DNA of 64,000 nucleotides from Xanthomonas hyacinthi. Lineage in GTDB: Bacteria > Pseudomonadota > Gammaproteobacteria > Xanthomonadales > Xanthomonadaceae. Below are positions 36,254 to 46,356 of the stretch, piece after piece (within the stretch, counting starts at the first letter, position 1; every line of letters begins with the position of its first letter). Location of the stretch: positions 4,781,001-4,845,000 of the forward strand of contig NZ_CP043476.1 in NCBI RefSeq assembly GCF_009769165.1, in the 5' to 3' direction. Position numbers and translations under genes: made by a program. The notes below the pieces were generated by a model. That model searched no databases. It was not told the DNA's origin and saw only the letters and a program-made list of their open reading frames with translations.

Positions 36254-37405
36254 CTATTGCAGATGAAAGCGCTCGAAGCGCTGCAGCGCCGCATCGATCG
36301 CCAACTGCAGCGCAGGCCGCTGCGGCAGCAGCCAGGTCCATTTCTGGATCAGCAGCCTGCCGGCCTGGCGGTCCATCTTCAGGTCCAGCGCGGCGACGAT
36401 GCGGTCGCCGACCAGCACCGGCAGCGCGAAGTAGCCGAGCACCCGCTGCGGCGCCGGCACGTAGGCCTCGAAGCGGTGTTCGTAGCCGAAGAACTGCTGC
36501 AGCCGCTTGCGCTGGATCAGCAGTGGGTCGAACGGCGACAGTAGCTGCGCGAGGGCATCGTCCGGCAGCGGCGGCGCGTGTTCCAGCAGCGCCGGCTCGG
36601 CCCACAGCGCGGCCTGCTCCTGTCCCTGCAACTGCACCGGAACCAGGCGCCTGGCGGCGACCGCGGCGGCGATCAGCGCGCGCACCGCGGGCTTGGCGCC
36701 AGCGTTGCCGTAGCAGATCGAGTCCACGCCGACGATGCCCTGCGCGCGCAGCGCGCGCTGCAGCAGGTACTGCGCGAACTGCGCGTCGCTGGCCGCACGC
36801 GGGCGCCGGGTCCAGCCGAAGTGGCGCGCGGCCAGCTCGTAGGTCTTGAGCATGCCGCTGCGCTGGGCGACCACCAGGTCGCCGCTGAAGAAGCCGTAGC
36901 GCAATGCCGCGCGCGACGGCTTGCGGCTACCCCACGGATGGGTCTTCTCGACCAGTACGTCGTCGTCGATGTCGCGGATCGACAATGGCCCGTCGTTGCG
37001 GATGCGCCGCAGCAGCCTGGCGTAATCGGCCGGATCGATCTTGCCCGCGGCGTCTGCCTGCGCGCGGTAGCGCGCCATCTGCGCCACGTACATGCGGTAG
37101 TCGGCGATCGGCACATAGGCCAGCGCATGCGTCCAGTATTCGAACACCGACTTGTCCTGCGCCTGCGCCTGTTCCAGGTCCTGCTTGCGATACCCGGGGA
37201 TGCGGCTGTACAGCACGTGGTGGTGGCTGCGCTCGATCACGTGGATGGTGTCGATCTGCACGTAGCCCAGATGCGCGGTCGCGCGCCGCACCGCGTCGGC
37301 GCCCGCGCCGAACGGCGCCGGCGTGCTCAGCCGCTGCGCATCGAGCCACAGCGCGCGCGCCCGCGCGGCGGCGATCGGGACGGCGGCGGCAGGGGGTTTC
37401 GGCAT
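36254..37405 (-). CDS. YcaQ/AlkZ-family DNA glycosylase (winged-helix protein)
   Basis: A 383-residue protein of the HTH_42 family. It shows the core GYVQIDTIHVIERSHHHVLY, containing the Q-phi-D catalytic-type motif (QID) of YcaQ-like enzymes, followed by SVFEYWTHALAYVPI. Characterised relatives excise bulky alkylated bases and unhook interstrand crosslinks caused by natural-product toxins. The length is normal. The start ATG at 37405 is the first good methionine; the open frame continues upstream without conservation. Together with the AidB-like protein and the ligase operon it adds to the DNA-damage theme of this window, though they are not linked. Confidence 0.83.
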   Translation of the reverse strand: MPKPPAAAVPIAAARARALWLDAQRLSTPAPFGAGADAVRRATAHLGYVQIDTIHVIERSHHHVLYSRIPGYRKQDLEQAQAQDKSVFEYWTHALAYVPIADYRMYVAQMARYRAQADAAGKIDPADYARLLRRIRNDGPLSIRDIDDDVLVEKTHPWGSRKPSRAALRYGFFSGDLVVAQRSGMLKTYELAARHFGWTRRPRAASDAQFAQYLLQRALRAQGIVGVDSICYGNAGAKPAVRALIAAAVAARRLVPVQLQGQEQAALWAEPALLEHAPPLPDDALAQLLSPFDPLLIQRKRLQQFFGYEHRFEAYVPAPQRVLGYFALPVLVGDRIVAALDLKMDRQAGRLLIQKWTWLLPQRPALQLAIDAALQRFERFHLQ

Positions 37406-37509
37406 CGCTGCGGCACTCCGGCAAGCGCAAGGCGACGCACAGCATAGCAACGCCCCCAAAAGACGCGACGCGACGCGCGACGCCGGCCTGGCGCCGAGCG
37501 CGGCGCCGG

Positions 37510-38247
37510 TCAGCCTGGCATTCCGTGCGTGGCGCCCGCCAGCGTTCGCGCGCCGCGCCGGCGCTTGGCCGGTGGCGTGGCGGTGTCGGCCGCGGACGCT
37601 GTACCCGGCCGATAGCCGCGCACGAACAACGCCACGGCGCTGTCCACGCTGGCCGCCGCCGGCGGCGGCGCGAACGGCTCGCCGATCAGCAGCGCGTGCA
37701 GCGCCGGCGCGCCGGCGATCAAGCCGAAGAACTGCGCCGACGCCTGCATCGCGTCGGACACCGCCAGCGTGCCCTGCCGGGTTTCGACGAGCAGACACTG
37801 GCGCATGGCGCGATCGTAGCGCGCGAAGCACAGGTCCCAGTACGTCTCGGTGTGGCGCACGGAGAACTGCGTGGACAGCGCCAACATGCGGTGGATGCCG
37901 GTCAGCAGCGGTCCGGTCGCCATCGCCACGATGTCGTGGGCCACCGCCGCCAGCCGCGCCTGCAGCGGCGCGTGCACGCCGAGCAGCGCCTCCCAGCGAT
38001 CCGGCACCTCGCCGACCATCGCGTCCACGGTGGCCCGGAACAGCGCGTCCTTGCTGGCGAAATGGGCATACACCGTGGCCTTGGACACGCCCGCGCAGGT
38101 GGCGATGGCATCCATGTTGGTGCTGTCGAAGCCGTTGCGGGAAAACAGCTGCCGCGCCGCACCCAGGACCGCGGCGTGCTTTTCGCACGTCGCGCCCGGC
38201 TCGCCGCGCCGCCGCGCCCGTGCGGGCGCAGGCATCTGCCGCGGCAC
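37510..38247 (-). CDS. TetR-family regulator at the end of the RND operon
   Basis: A 245-residue repressor. The N-terminal helix-turn-helix domain is AAVLGAARQLFSRNGFDSTN to MDAIATCAGVSKATVYAHFA. The C-terminal domain is of AefR-like type, presumably ligand-binding. It starts two bases after the outer-membrane channel gene ends, so it is the last gene of the efflux operon. Its C-terminal tail is basic (PPAKRRRGARTL). It may autoregulate the operon alongside the divergent TetR gene at 44235. Confidence 0.9.
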   Translation of the reverse strand: MPRQMPAPARARRRGEPGATCEKHAAVLGAARQLFSRNGFDSTNMDAIATCAGVSKATVYAHFASKDALFRATVDAMVGEVPDRWEALLGVHAPLQARLAAVAHDIVAMATGPLLTGIHRMLALSTQFSVRHTETYWDLCFARYDRAMRQCLLVETRQGTLAVSDAMQASAQFFGLIAGAPALHALLIGEPFAPPPAAASVDSAVALFVRGYRPGTASAADTATPPAKRRRGARTLAGATHGMPG

Positions 38248-38249
38248 CG

Positions 38250-39716
38250 CTAGCGCCCCGTCGAGGCCGTCGCGTCCGCGGACGCGGCCATCTCCACCCA
38301 GCCGCCGCCCAGCGCCTTGTAGAAGGTCGCCAGGTTGGTGAAGCGCGACAGCCGCGTGTTGATCAACGTCTGCTCGGCGCTGTACAGCGTGCGCTGCGCA
38401 TCCAACGCGCCGAGGTAGCTGTCCACGCCGCGCTCGAAGCGCGCCTGCGACAGCCGGTAGCTGTCGGCCGACGCATCCACCAGCGCCTGCTGCGCCTGCA
38501 GCTGGCGGCCCAGCGTGGCGCGCTCGGCGAGCGCATCGGAGACCTCGCGGAACGCGGTCTGGATCGCCTTCTCGTAGTTGGCCACGTCGATGTCGCGCTG
38601 CACCTTGGCGACATCGAGATTGGCGCGGTTGCGGCCGCCGTCGAAGATCGGCAGCGAAATGCTGGGCGCGAAGCTCCAGCTGCCGGAGCCGCCCTTGAAC
38701 AGGCCGGACAGGCCGGCGCTGGCGCTGCCGGCCGAGGCGGTCAGGCTGATGCTCGGATAGAACGCGGCGCGCGCGGCGCCGATATTGGCGTTCGCCGCCT
38801 GCAGGGTGCGCTCGGCCTCCAGGATGTCCGGGCGGCGCTGCAGCAGTTCCGACGGCAATCCGGCCGGAATGCTGGCCAACACGTTGGCGTCGGCGCTGGC
38901 GCTGTCCGGCAGCGCGGTCGGCAGCAGCGCGGCCGGCACGTCGGTGCCGGCCAGCAGGCGCAGCGCATTGCGGTCCTGCGCCACCTGCGCCGTATAGCTC
39001 TCTACGTCCACCCGCGCGCTTTCCACCGTGGTCTGCGCCTGCCGCAGGGTCAGCGCCGAGGCCGCGCCGAGTTCGAAACTGCGCTGCTGCAGCCGGTAGC
39101 TCTCGCTCTGGCTGGTCAGCGTGTCCTGCGCCAGGCGCAGCAGATCCTGGTCGGCGGCCAGGGTCAGGTAGGCGGTGGCGACCTGCGCGATCAGGCTGAT
39201 GTGGGTGCTGCGCTGCGCCTCGGTGGTGGACAGGAACTGCTGCAGCGCCTGTTCCTTGAGACTGCGTATGCGGCCGAACAGGTCCAGTTCGTAGGCGCTG
39301 ATGCCGAGCGTGGCGCTGTAGCTATGCGCGACCAGCGGTTGCCCGGTGCCGGACAGGTCGCCCGGGGTGCGCGAGCCGCTGCCGCTGCCGCCCAGGTCCA
39401 GGCTCGGCGCCAGGTCGGCGCGCTGCACCCGGTACTGCGCCCAGGCCTGGTCGATGTTGAGCGCGGCCACGCGCAGGTCGCGGTTATTGTCCAGCGCCAG
39501 CGCGATCACCTGCTGCAGCTTGGGATCGGTGAACACCGCGCGCCAGCCGATGTCGGCGACGGCGACGGCGCCGGTCTGCGCGCCGGTGTCGGCAGCGGCG
39601 CCGTCGAACTGCGCCGGCACCGGCGCCGCCGGGCGCTCGTAAGCCGGCATCAGGCTGCAGCCGGCGAGCAGTGCGGACACGGTCAGCGCCAGCGGCGCGA
39701 GGGTCGGACGGGACAT
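38250..39716 (-). CDS. Outer-membrane efflux channel lipoprotein (OprM/NodT type)
   Basis: A 488-residue TolC-family channel. A lipoprotein signal peptide ends in LLAGC, followed by [17 protein letters not shown] as in OprM-like proteins. Two repeats of the coiled alpha-barrel domain are visible, e.g. [20 protein letters not shown] and [20 protein letters not shown]. It forms the outer-membrane exit of the tripartite pump with the two genes transcribed before it. The start ATG lies one base after the stop of the transporter gene. Confidence 0.93.
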
Positions 39717-39717
39717 G

Positions 39718-42700
39718 TCAGGCTCCTTCCGCGACGCGCGCGGCGGACGGGTCGTCGGGGTTGCCGGCACGGCGCTTGAACAGGCCGCACACCAGCACGA
39801 AGAACAGCGGCACGAAGAAGATCGCCAGGATCGTGCCCGACAGCATGCCGCCGATCACCGCGGTGCCCAGCGCGTGCTGCGCGCCGGCACCGGCGCCGCT
39901 GCCCAGCACCATCGGCATCACGCCGAGGATGAACGCCATCGAGGTCATCAGGATCGGCCGCAGGCGCATGCGCGCCGCTTCCAGCGCCGCCTCCAGCAGG
40001 CTCTTGCCGCTCTCGTGCAGTTCGCGGGCGAACTCCACGATCAGGATCGCGTTCTTGCAGGCCAGACCGATCGTGGTCAGCAGACCGACCTGGAAGTACA
40101 CATCGTTCATCTTCCAGGTCAGCACCGCACCGAGCAGCGCGCCGAACACGCCCAGCGGCACCACCAGGATCACCGCGAACGGAATCGCCCAGCTCTCGTA
40201 CAGGGCGGCAAGACACAGGAACACGATCAGGATCGACAGCCCGTACAGCATGCCGGTCTGGCCGCTGGACGCCTTCTCCTGCCGCGACAGCCCGGTCCAC
40301 TCGAAGCCGATGCCCGGCGGCAGCTTGGCTGCCGCGGCCTCGACGATGGCCAGCGCCTGCCCGCTGGAGGCCGCACCCGGCAGCGCCATGCCCAGGATCT
40401 CCACCGACGGCACGCTGTTGTAGCGCTCCAGCCGCGGCGAACCGTTGGTCCAGCTGGCCTTGGCGAAGGAACTGAACGCAACCATGGTGCCGGCGCTGTT
40501 GCGCACGTACCAGCGGTCGATGTCGTCCGGCAGCATGCGGTACGGCGCATCGGCCTGCAGCATCACCTTCTTGACCCGGCCCTTGTCGATGAAGTCGTTG
40601 ACGTAGGTGCTGCCCCAGGCGCTGGAGAACGTGCCGTTGATGTCGGCGATCGACAGGCCGAGCGTTTCGGCCTTGTGCGCATCGATGTCCAGCTTGAACT
40701 CGGGCGTGTCCTCCTGCCCGTTCGGGCGCACCGCCACCAGCCGCTTGTCCTGCGACAGCTCGGCCAGCAACTGGTTGCGCGCCTGCATCAGCGCGGCGTG
40801 GCCGAGATTGGCGCGATCCTGCAGCATCAAGTCGAAGCCGGTGGCGTTGCCCAGTTCCGACACCGCCGGCGGCGCGAACGCGAACACCTTGGCGTCGCGG
40901 ATGGCGGCGAAGAACGCGCCCGCCCTGGCCGCCACCGCGGTCACGCTCTGGCCCTTGCCGGTGCGCTCGTCCCACGGCCGCAGCTTGACGAAGGCCAGGC
41001 CCAGGTTCTGCCCGCTGCCGGCGAAACTGAAGCCGGACACAGCGAACACGCCGGCCACCGAGTCCTTCTGCTCGACCAGGAAATGCTGCTCGACCTGGCG
41101 GATCACCGCATCGGTGCGCGCCGCAGTGGCGCCCGGCGGCAACTGCATCAGCACGAACAGCGTGCCCTGGTCCTCGTCCGGCAGGAACCCGACCGGCAGC
41201 TTCATGAAGCCGACCACCACCAGCGCCAGCACCACCGCGTAGGCCAGCATGTAGCGCCAGCCCTTGCCCAGCATGTGCCGCACGATGCCCTGGTAGCGGC
41301 CGTTGCCGCGATCGAACATGCGGTTGAACCAGCCGAAGAAACCGGTCGTGGCCATGCCGTGCTGCTTGGCCGGCTTGAGCAAGGTGGCGCACAGCGCCGG
41401 GGTCAGCACCATCGCCACCAGCACCGACAGGGTCATCGCCGCCACGATGGTGATCGAGAACTGCCGGTAGATCACCCCGGTGGAGCCGCCGAAGAACGCC
41501 ATCGGCACGAACACCGCCGCCAGCACCAGGGCCACGCCGACCAGCGCGCCGGTGATCTGGCCCATCGACTTGCGCGTGGCCTCCTTGGGCGGCAACCGCT
41601 CCTCGTTCATCACCCGCTCGACGTTCTCCACCACCACGATCGCGTCGTCCACCAGCAGGCCGATCGCCAGCACCATCGCGAACATGGTCAGCGTGTTGAT
41701 GGTGAAGCCGAACACGGCCAGCACGCCGAAGGTGCCCAGCAGCACCACCGGCACGGCGATGGTCGGGATCAGCGTGGCGCGGAAGTTCTGCAGGAACAGG
41801 TACATCACCAGGAACACCAGCACCACCGCCTCGATCAAGGTGCGCACCACCTCTTCGATCGAGATGCGCACGAACGGCGTGGTGTCGTACGGCTTTTGCA
41901 CCTTCATGCCGGGCGGGAAGAACTTCTCCTGCTCGGCGATGCTGGCGTCGATCGCCTTCACCGTGTCCAGCGCGTTGGCGCCGGTGGCGAGCTTGATCGC
42001 CAGGCCGGCGGCGGGCTTGCCGTTGTAGCGGCCGACGCTGTTGTAGCTCTCGCTGCCCAGCTCGATCCGGGCCACGTCGCGCAACCGCACCTGCGAGCCA
42101 TCGGACTGCGTGCGCAGCAGAATGTCCTCGAACTCCGCGGCGGTCTTCAGCCGCGTCTGCGCGGTGATGGTGGCGTTGAGCTGCTGGTTGGCGGCGGCCG
42201 GCAGCGCGCCGAGCTGGCCGGCCGAGACCTGCGCGTTCTGCGCCTGGACCGCGGTCTTCACGTCCAGCGGGGTCAGGCTGAAGTTGCTCAGCTTGTTGGG
42301 GTCCAGCCAGATCCGCATCGAATACTGCGAACCGAACAGGGTGGTGTCGCCGACGCCCTCGACGCGGCTGATCGTTTCCTGCACGTTGGCCGCAACGTAG
42401 TCGGACAGGTCCGAATCGCTCATGCTGCCGTCTTCGGAAGTGAACGCCAGCACGTTGAGGAAGTTGGTCGCCGACTTGGTCACGGTCACGCCCTGCTGCT
42501 GCACTTCCTGCGGCAGCAATGGCGTGGCCAGCGACAGCTTGTTCTGCACCTGCACCTGCGCGGTGTCCGGGTCGGTGCCGTTGTCGAAGGTCAGGGTGAT
42601 GGTGACCTGGCCGCTGGACTCGCTGGTGGAGGCCATGTAGCTCAGGTGGTCCAGGCCCTTCATCTTCTGCTCGATGACCTGGGTGACGGTGTCCTCGAGG

Positions 42701-42867
42701 GTCTTGGCCGAGGCGCCGGGATAGTTGGCGGTGATCGCCACGGCGGGCGGCGCGATGCTCGGGTATTGCGCGATGGGCAAGGTGACGACGGAGAGGATGC
42801 CGGCCAGCATCACGATGATGGCCAGCACCCAGGCGAAGATCGGACGATCGATGAAGAAACGTGCCAT
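39718..42867 (-). CDS. RND multidrug efflux transporter (AcrB/MexB type)
   Basis: A 1,049-residue hydrophobe/amphiphile-efflux transporter with 12 transmembrane helices and two large periplasmic loops. It begins [20 protein letters not shown] as in AcrB/MexB. The proton-relay aspartates are in [16 protein letters not shown] (helix 4), and the second-half signature is [13 protein letters not shown]. It exports drugs and plant phenolics or other amphiphiles driven by protons. Length equals AcrB (1,049). It follows the adaptor gene by 14 bases. Confidence 0.96.
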
Positions 42868-42881
42868 GACGGTCTAGCGCC

Positions 42882-44096
42882 TCAGTTCGCGCGCAGCGCG
42901 GACGCGGCGGCGGCCGCAGGAGCCGCGCTCGCGGCCGCCGGCTTCGGCGGCCACGGCACGGTCTTGACCGTCGCCCCGGGCTGCGCCCGCGACAGGCCCT
43001 CGACCACCAGCTGCTCGCCGGGCTTGAGCCCGCTGCGCACCAGCCACTGGTCGCCGACCGTGCGATCGGTTTCCAGCACGCGCAGCTGCAGCTTGTGGTC
43101 GCGGCCGACCACGTACGCGGTCGGCTTGCCCGCGCCGTTGCGCGACACCGCCCGCTGCGGCACCAGCAGGCCAGCGTCCTTCACCCCCTCCTGCAGCACC
43201 GCACGCACATACATGCCGGGCAGCAGGTCCGCGTTCGGATTGGGGAACACCGCGCGCACGGTGATCGAGCCGGTGTTCTGATCGACGGTGACGTCGGAGA
43301 ACTCCAGCCGCCCCTGCAACGGATACGGGCTGCCGTCCTCCAGCAGCAGCGACACCTTGGCCGCATTCGCATCGGCCTTTTCCAGCTCGCCGCTGGCCAG
43401 CGCCCGCTTGAGCCGCAGCAGCGAGGCGCTGGGCTGGGTGACATCGACATAGATCGGATCCAGTTGCTGGATCGTGGCCAGCGCGGTGGACTGACTGGCG
43501 GTGACCAGCGCGCCGGCGGTCACGCTGGACTTGCCGATACGCCCGGAAATCGGCGCATCCACCCGCGCATAGGCCAGGTTGATGCGCGCGCTTTCCACGT
43601 TGGCCTTGGCCGCGGCGACGTCGGCCTCGGCCTGGCCCAGCGCGGCGTCGGCATCGTCGTTGTCCTGCTTGCTGATCGCCGACACCTTGACCAGTTCGCG
43701 GTAGCGCTCGGCCTTCAGCCGCGCCGTGCGCAGCGTGGCCTGGGCCTTGCCCAGCGCGGCGACGTAACTGTCGTAGGTGGCGCGATAGGTGGCCGGATCG
43801 ATCTGGTACAGCGTCTGCCCGGCCTTGACCTCGCCGCCTTCGCGGAACTTGCGCACCTGGATGATGCCGTTCACCTGCGGCCGCACATCGGCGATCAGGT
43901 ACGGCAGCGTGCGCCCCGGCAATTCGGTGGTCAGGGCGACCGGCCGCGTGGCGACGGTGACCACGCCCATCTCCGGCGTGCCCTCCTGCGGCGGCGGACC
44001 GCCCGGGGGCGAACCGCACGCGCTCAGCAACAAGGTGGCCGCCACGGCCAGGACCATGGCCAGCGATAGACGAGAGGACGACAGGACAGGGCGCAC
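42882..44096 (-). CDS. RND efflux periplasmic adaptor (membrane fusion protein)
   Basis: A 404-residue lipoprotein adaptor. The signal peptide ends in LLLSACGSPPGGPPP. The lipoyl/hairpin region (VRPQVNGIIQVRKFREGGEV and GRIGKSSVTAGALVTASQ) and beta-barrel domains follow, with a Pro/Ala-rich tail. I prefer the GTG at 44096, which has GGAG 8 bases upstream and gives a standard-length signal sequence; an ATG at 44168 would add 24 residues reaching across the promoter region. First gene of the operon adaptor-transporter-channel-TetR. Confidence 0.92.
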   Translation of the reverse strand: MRPVLSSSRLSLAMVLAVAATLLLSACGSPPGGPPPQEGTPEMGVVTVATRPVALTTELPGRTLPYLIADVRPQVNGIIQVRKFREGGEVKAGQTLYQIDPATYRATYDSYVAALGKAQATLRTARLKAERYRELVKVSAISKQDNDDADAALGQAEADVAAAKANVESARINLAYARVDAPISGRIGKSSVTAGALVTASQSTALATIQQLDPIYVDVTQPSASLLRLKRALASGELEKADANAAKVSLLLEDGSPYPLQGRLEFSDVTVDQNTGSITVRAVFPNPNADLLPGMYVRAVLQEGVKDAGLLVPQRAVSRNGAGKPTAYVVGRDHKLQLRVLETDRTVGDQWLVRSGLKPGEQLVVEGLSRAQPGATVKTVPWPPKPAAASAAPAAAAASALRAN

Positions 44097-44135
44097 GAGG
44101 GAATCTCCGGAGGGAATGCAGGTAGGCTGGAAGAA

Positions 44136-44208
44136 TGTAAACGGTACGGTTCGGTATACTATTCGCACAATCCGGCGCCGTCAATCATTTCTGCCCTCCC
44201 GGTATACT
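44136..44208. promoter_or_regulatory. Divergent promoter/operator of the RND operon and tetR
   Basis: AT-richer spacer between the adaptor gene and the divergent tetR. CGGTATACT occurs twice as a direct repeat (44152-44160 and 44200-44208), each containing the GTATAC palindrome; the first lies inside gtaaacggtacggttcggta continuing to tact. The second TATACT could be the -10 of tetR. These are likely regulator sites, but the binding protein is inferred. Confidence 0.5.
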
Positions 44209-44234
44209 TAAGTTCCTTTCCCCATGGCAAAGCG

Positions 44235-44837
44235 ATGCGCGTCAGGACCGAAGCCAAGCGCGAAGCGATCGTCGAAGCGGCTGCCGGGGTGTTCCTGGAA
44301 GCCGGCTTCGAGGGCGCCTCGATGACCCAGATCGCCACCCGCGCCGGCAGCTCCAAGCGCACCCTGTACGGCTATTTCCCCTCCAAGGAAGCGCTGTTCG
44401 TGGCGGTGGCGCACAGCGTCGCGGTCCAGTTCATGGATCCGATCCTGGCCACGCTGACCCAGTCCAGGGACGACCTGCCGACCGCGTTGCAACGCATGGG
44501 CGAAGACACCCTGACGTTCCTGTGTTCGGCGCATTCGGTGCAGGTGTGGCAGACCATCATCGGCGTCTCCGGCCGCTCGGACATCGGCCTGCTGTTCTTC
44601 GAGAGCGGCCCCGACGAGGGCATGAGCCGCCTGGGCACGTTCCTGCAGGCACAGATGGAGCAGGGCCGCTTGCGCCGCGCCGACCCGACCACCGCCGCCC
44701 GCCACCTGGCCGGGCTGCTCGAAGCCGAAACGCTGATGCCCTGCCTGTTCGGCGCGCTGAGGAACCCGTCGCCGGACTACCTGCGCGAGGCGACCCGCCG
44801 CGCGCTGCAGGTGTTCTTCGGGGGTTATGGGATTTAG
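44235..44837 (+). CDS. Divergent TetR-family repressor of the RND operon
   Basis: A 200-residue protein with an N-terminal helix-turn-helix (EAAAGVFLEAGFEGASMTQI then ATRAGSSKRTLYGYFPSKEA) and an AcrR/AefR-like C-terminal ligand domain. Transcribed away from the efflux genes across a 138-base spacer, the classic layout for a local repressor responding to pump substrates. The start ATG begins right at the family N-terminus. Confidence 0.92.
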   Translation: MRVRTEAKREAIVEAAAGVFLEAGFEGASMTQIATRAGSSKRTLYGYFPSKEALFVAVAHSVAVQFMDPILATLTQSRDDLPTALQRMGEDTLTFLCSAHSVQVWQTIIGVSGRSDIGLLFFESGPDEGMSRLGTFLQAQMEQGRLRRADPTTAARHLAGLLEAETLMPCLFGALRNPSPDYLREATRRALQVFFGGYGI

Positions 44838-45212
44838 CTGGGCCGTTGCAGCACGCTCGACCGGCGTATTTGCAGCCAATGAGCGCATCGTGTGGGAGTC
44901 GCACCGCACCGCGCACCGTACCGCGCAGGTCTGCGCTGGCCGGCCGCGCTGCCATCCACGTCCTGCACCGCCACCTGCGCCAGCGGGAAAGCCGGCACTG
45001 CCGCTGAGCGCTGCCTGCGAGCTGTACATGCTGTTTGTTCGATGCGCGCTGAAGCACAAAGACCAGCTTCGCGCAACGCGCCTGGCAGGCGTCCAACCGC
45101 ACGGTTTCGCCTTGCCGCTCGCTTCTTCGCGATGCCGCCGCCTGCTGCGCCGCTGCCGCCGGAAACTTGTCCAGCCAGAACCAACCACCAATTTCCGCAA
45201 GGGTTCGACGCC
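44838..45212. other. Promoter region of the HrpW-like gene
   Basis: No gene seen in about 375 bases. The right part carries a perfect PIP box (45106-45130). The left part, after the tetR stop, has no clear terminator or coding sequence. Confidence 0.6.
45106..45130 (+). promoter_or_regulatory. PIP box (HrpX-binding plant-inducible promoter)
   Basis: TTCGC (45106-45110), exactly 15 bases, then TTCGC (45126-45130): a perfect match to the Xanthomonas PIP box. A -10-like element lies at the expected distance: at 31-32 bases the sequence is gaaact/aaactt, one mismatch from YANNNT. It is 82 bases before the start codon of a harpin/pectate-lyase gene, the kind of gene HrpX controls. Confidence 0.75.
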
Positions 45213-46220
45213 ATGACGATCTCCATCGGCTCAAATCTGACCACGCATCAACCCGAAGCGTTCATTGAACGCAGCGAGGTCGGCGGCCCTGCTTTCGCTC
45301 CGATGATGATGACGATGTTCATGCAGATGTTCGAACAGCTGCTGCGCCAGCGCCTGAGCGCAGACCAAGCCAACGCGGGCGTTCCGGCAACCTCCTGCGG
45401 CCCGGGCACCGGCACCATCGGGCCTGGCGCCGATGCCGGCAAGCCGTCGGGCGGCACTGGCGCGAACTTCCACGGCGCCGCCGCGGCGGGGGGCATTGCT
45501 GCCGATGCATCCACCCGCCATGGCATCGGCGCCAACCTGGCGCCTTCGGGCAACGGCAATGCGATCATCGTCAATGCGCCGATCATCGTTCCCGCCGGCA
45601 AGGTCTTCGACGGCAGGAACCAGCTGTATCGAGGGGGTCCCGGCCTGGGCGACGGCTCCCAGAACGAACATCAGCAGCCGATGTTCATCGTCCAGAACGG
45701 CGGCCGGCTCGAGAACGTGCGCATGACCGGCGGCGGCGACGGCGTGCATTTCCTGGGAGACGGAAGCATGCACAATTGCATCAACGAGGACGTAAGCGAA
45801 GACGCGGTGACGATCGACGACGCGCGCAATCGCGCACACGATGCCAAGATCGCCGGTTACCCCGTATCCGCGCTTCCGGCACGGGCTAAGCTGGAGATCG
45901 ACAATTGCACCTTCGATAAGGCGCACGACAAGGTCATCCAGGACAACGGCGCGGCCGATGTCACGCTCAAGGGCGTCTGCGTGGATGGCGCGGGGAAGGT
46001 CTTCCGCACCAATGGCAACCACCGCGAGGTGGATTCACACGTGCAGATTTGCGACTCCAGCTTCAAGAACGTGAAGGAAGCGGTGTTCCGCACCGATGCG
46101 CCCGGCGCCACGGTTTCCTTCCAGGACGTGGCCGCGGATGCCCCGTACGAGGCGCTGGTACCCAGCGCAAACCAGGCCAGCGGCGCCGATCGGGTTGGCT
46201 ACAAGGCGTATTCCGGCTGA
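45213..46220 (+). CDS. HrpW-like harpin with pectate lyase domain
   Basis: A 335-residue protein. The N-terminal part (1-115) is harpin-like: Gly/Ala-rich, heat-stable in composition, with a Met-rich amphipathic helix (MMMTMFMQMFEQLLRQRL, about 32-49) and no classical signal peptide. The C-terminal part (about 120-330) is a family PL3 pectate lyase: VPAGKVFDGRNQLYRGG, FIVQNGGRLENVRM, GGGDGVHFLGDGSMHNCINE and FDKAHDKVIQDNG. This fusion is the HrpW/PopW architecture, secreted by the type III system to act on plant cell walls or elicit responses. The upstream PIP box supports HrpX control. One cysteine lies in the harpin part (TSCGPGTG), unusual for harpins. Type III export is inferred; no secretion genes are in the window. 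Confidence 0.85.
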   Translation: MTISIGSNLTTHQPEAFIERSEVGGPAFAPMMMTMFMQMFEQLLRQRLSADQANAGVPATSCGPGTGTIGPGADAGKPSGGTGANFHGAAAAGGIAADASTRHGIGANLAPSGNGNAIIVNAPIIVPAGKVFDGRNQLYRGGPGLGDGSQNEHQQPMFIVQNGGRLENVRMTGGGDGVHFLGDGSMHNCINEDVSEDAVTIDDARNRAHDAKIAGYPVSALPARAKLEIDNCTFDKAHDKVIQDNGAADVTLKGVCVDGAGKVFRTNGNHREVDSHVQICDSSFKNVKEAVFRTDAPGATVSFQDVAADAPYEALVPSANQASGADRVGYKAYSG

Positions 46221-46356
46221 CCCGGGGCTGGATCCGGGCCGCGTTCGCGCGCCGGATTGCGCCGGCCAGCGGCTTGGCCGCGACATGCGGCAGCCGCGGC
46301 TGCGAGCGCGCGCAGCGCACAGGATGCAGCCGCGTCCGCACCGACAGGCGGCGTCG

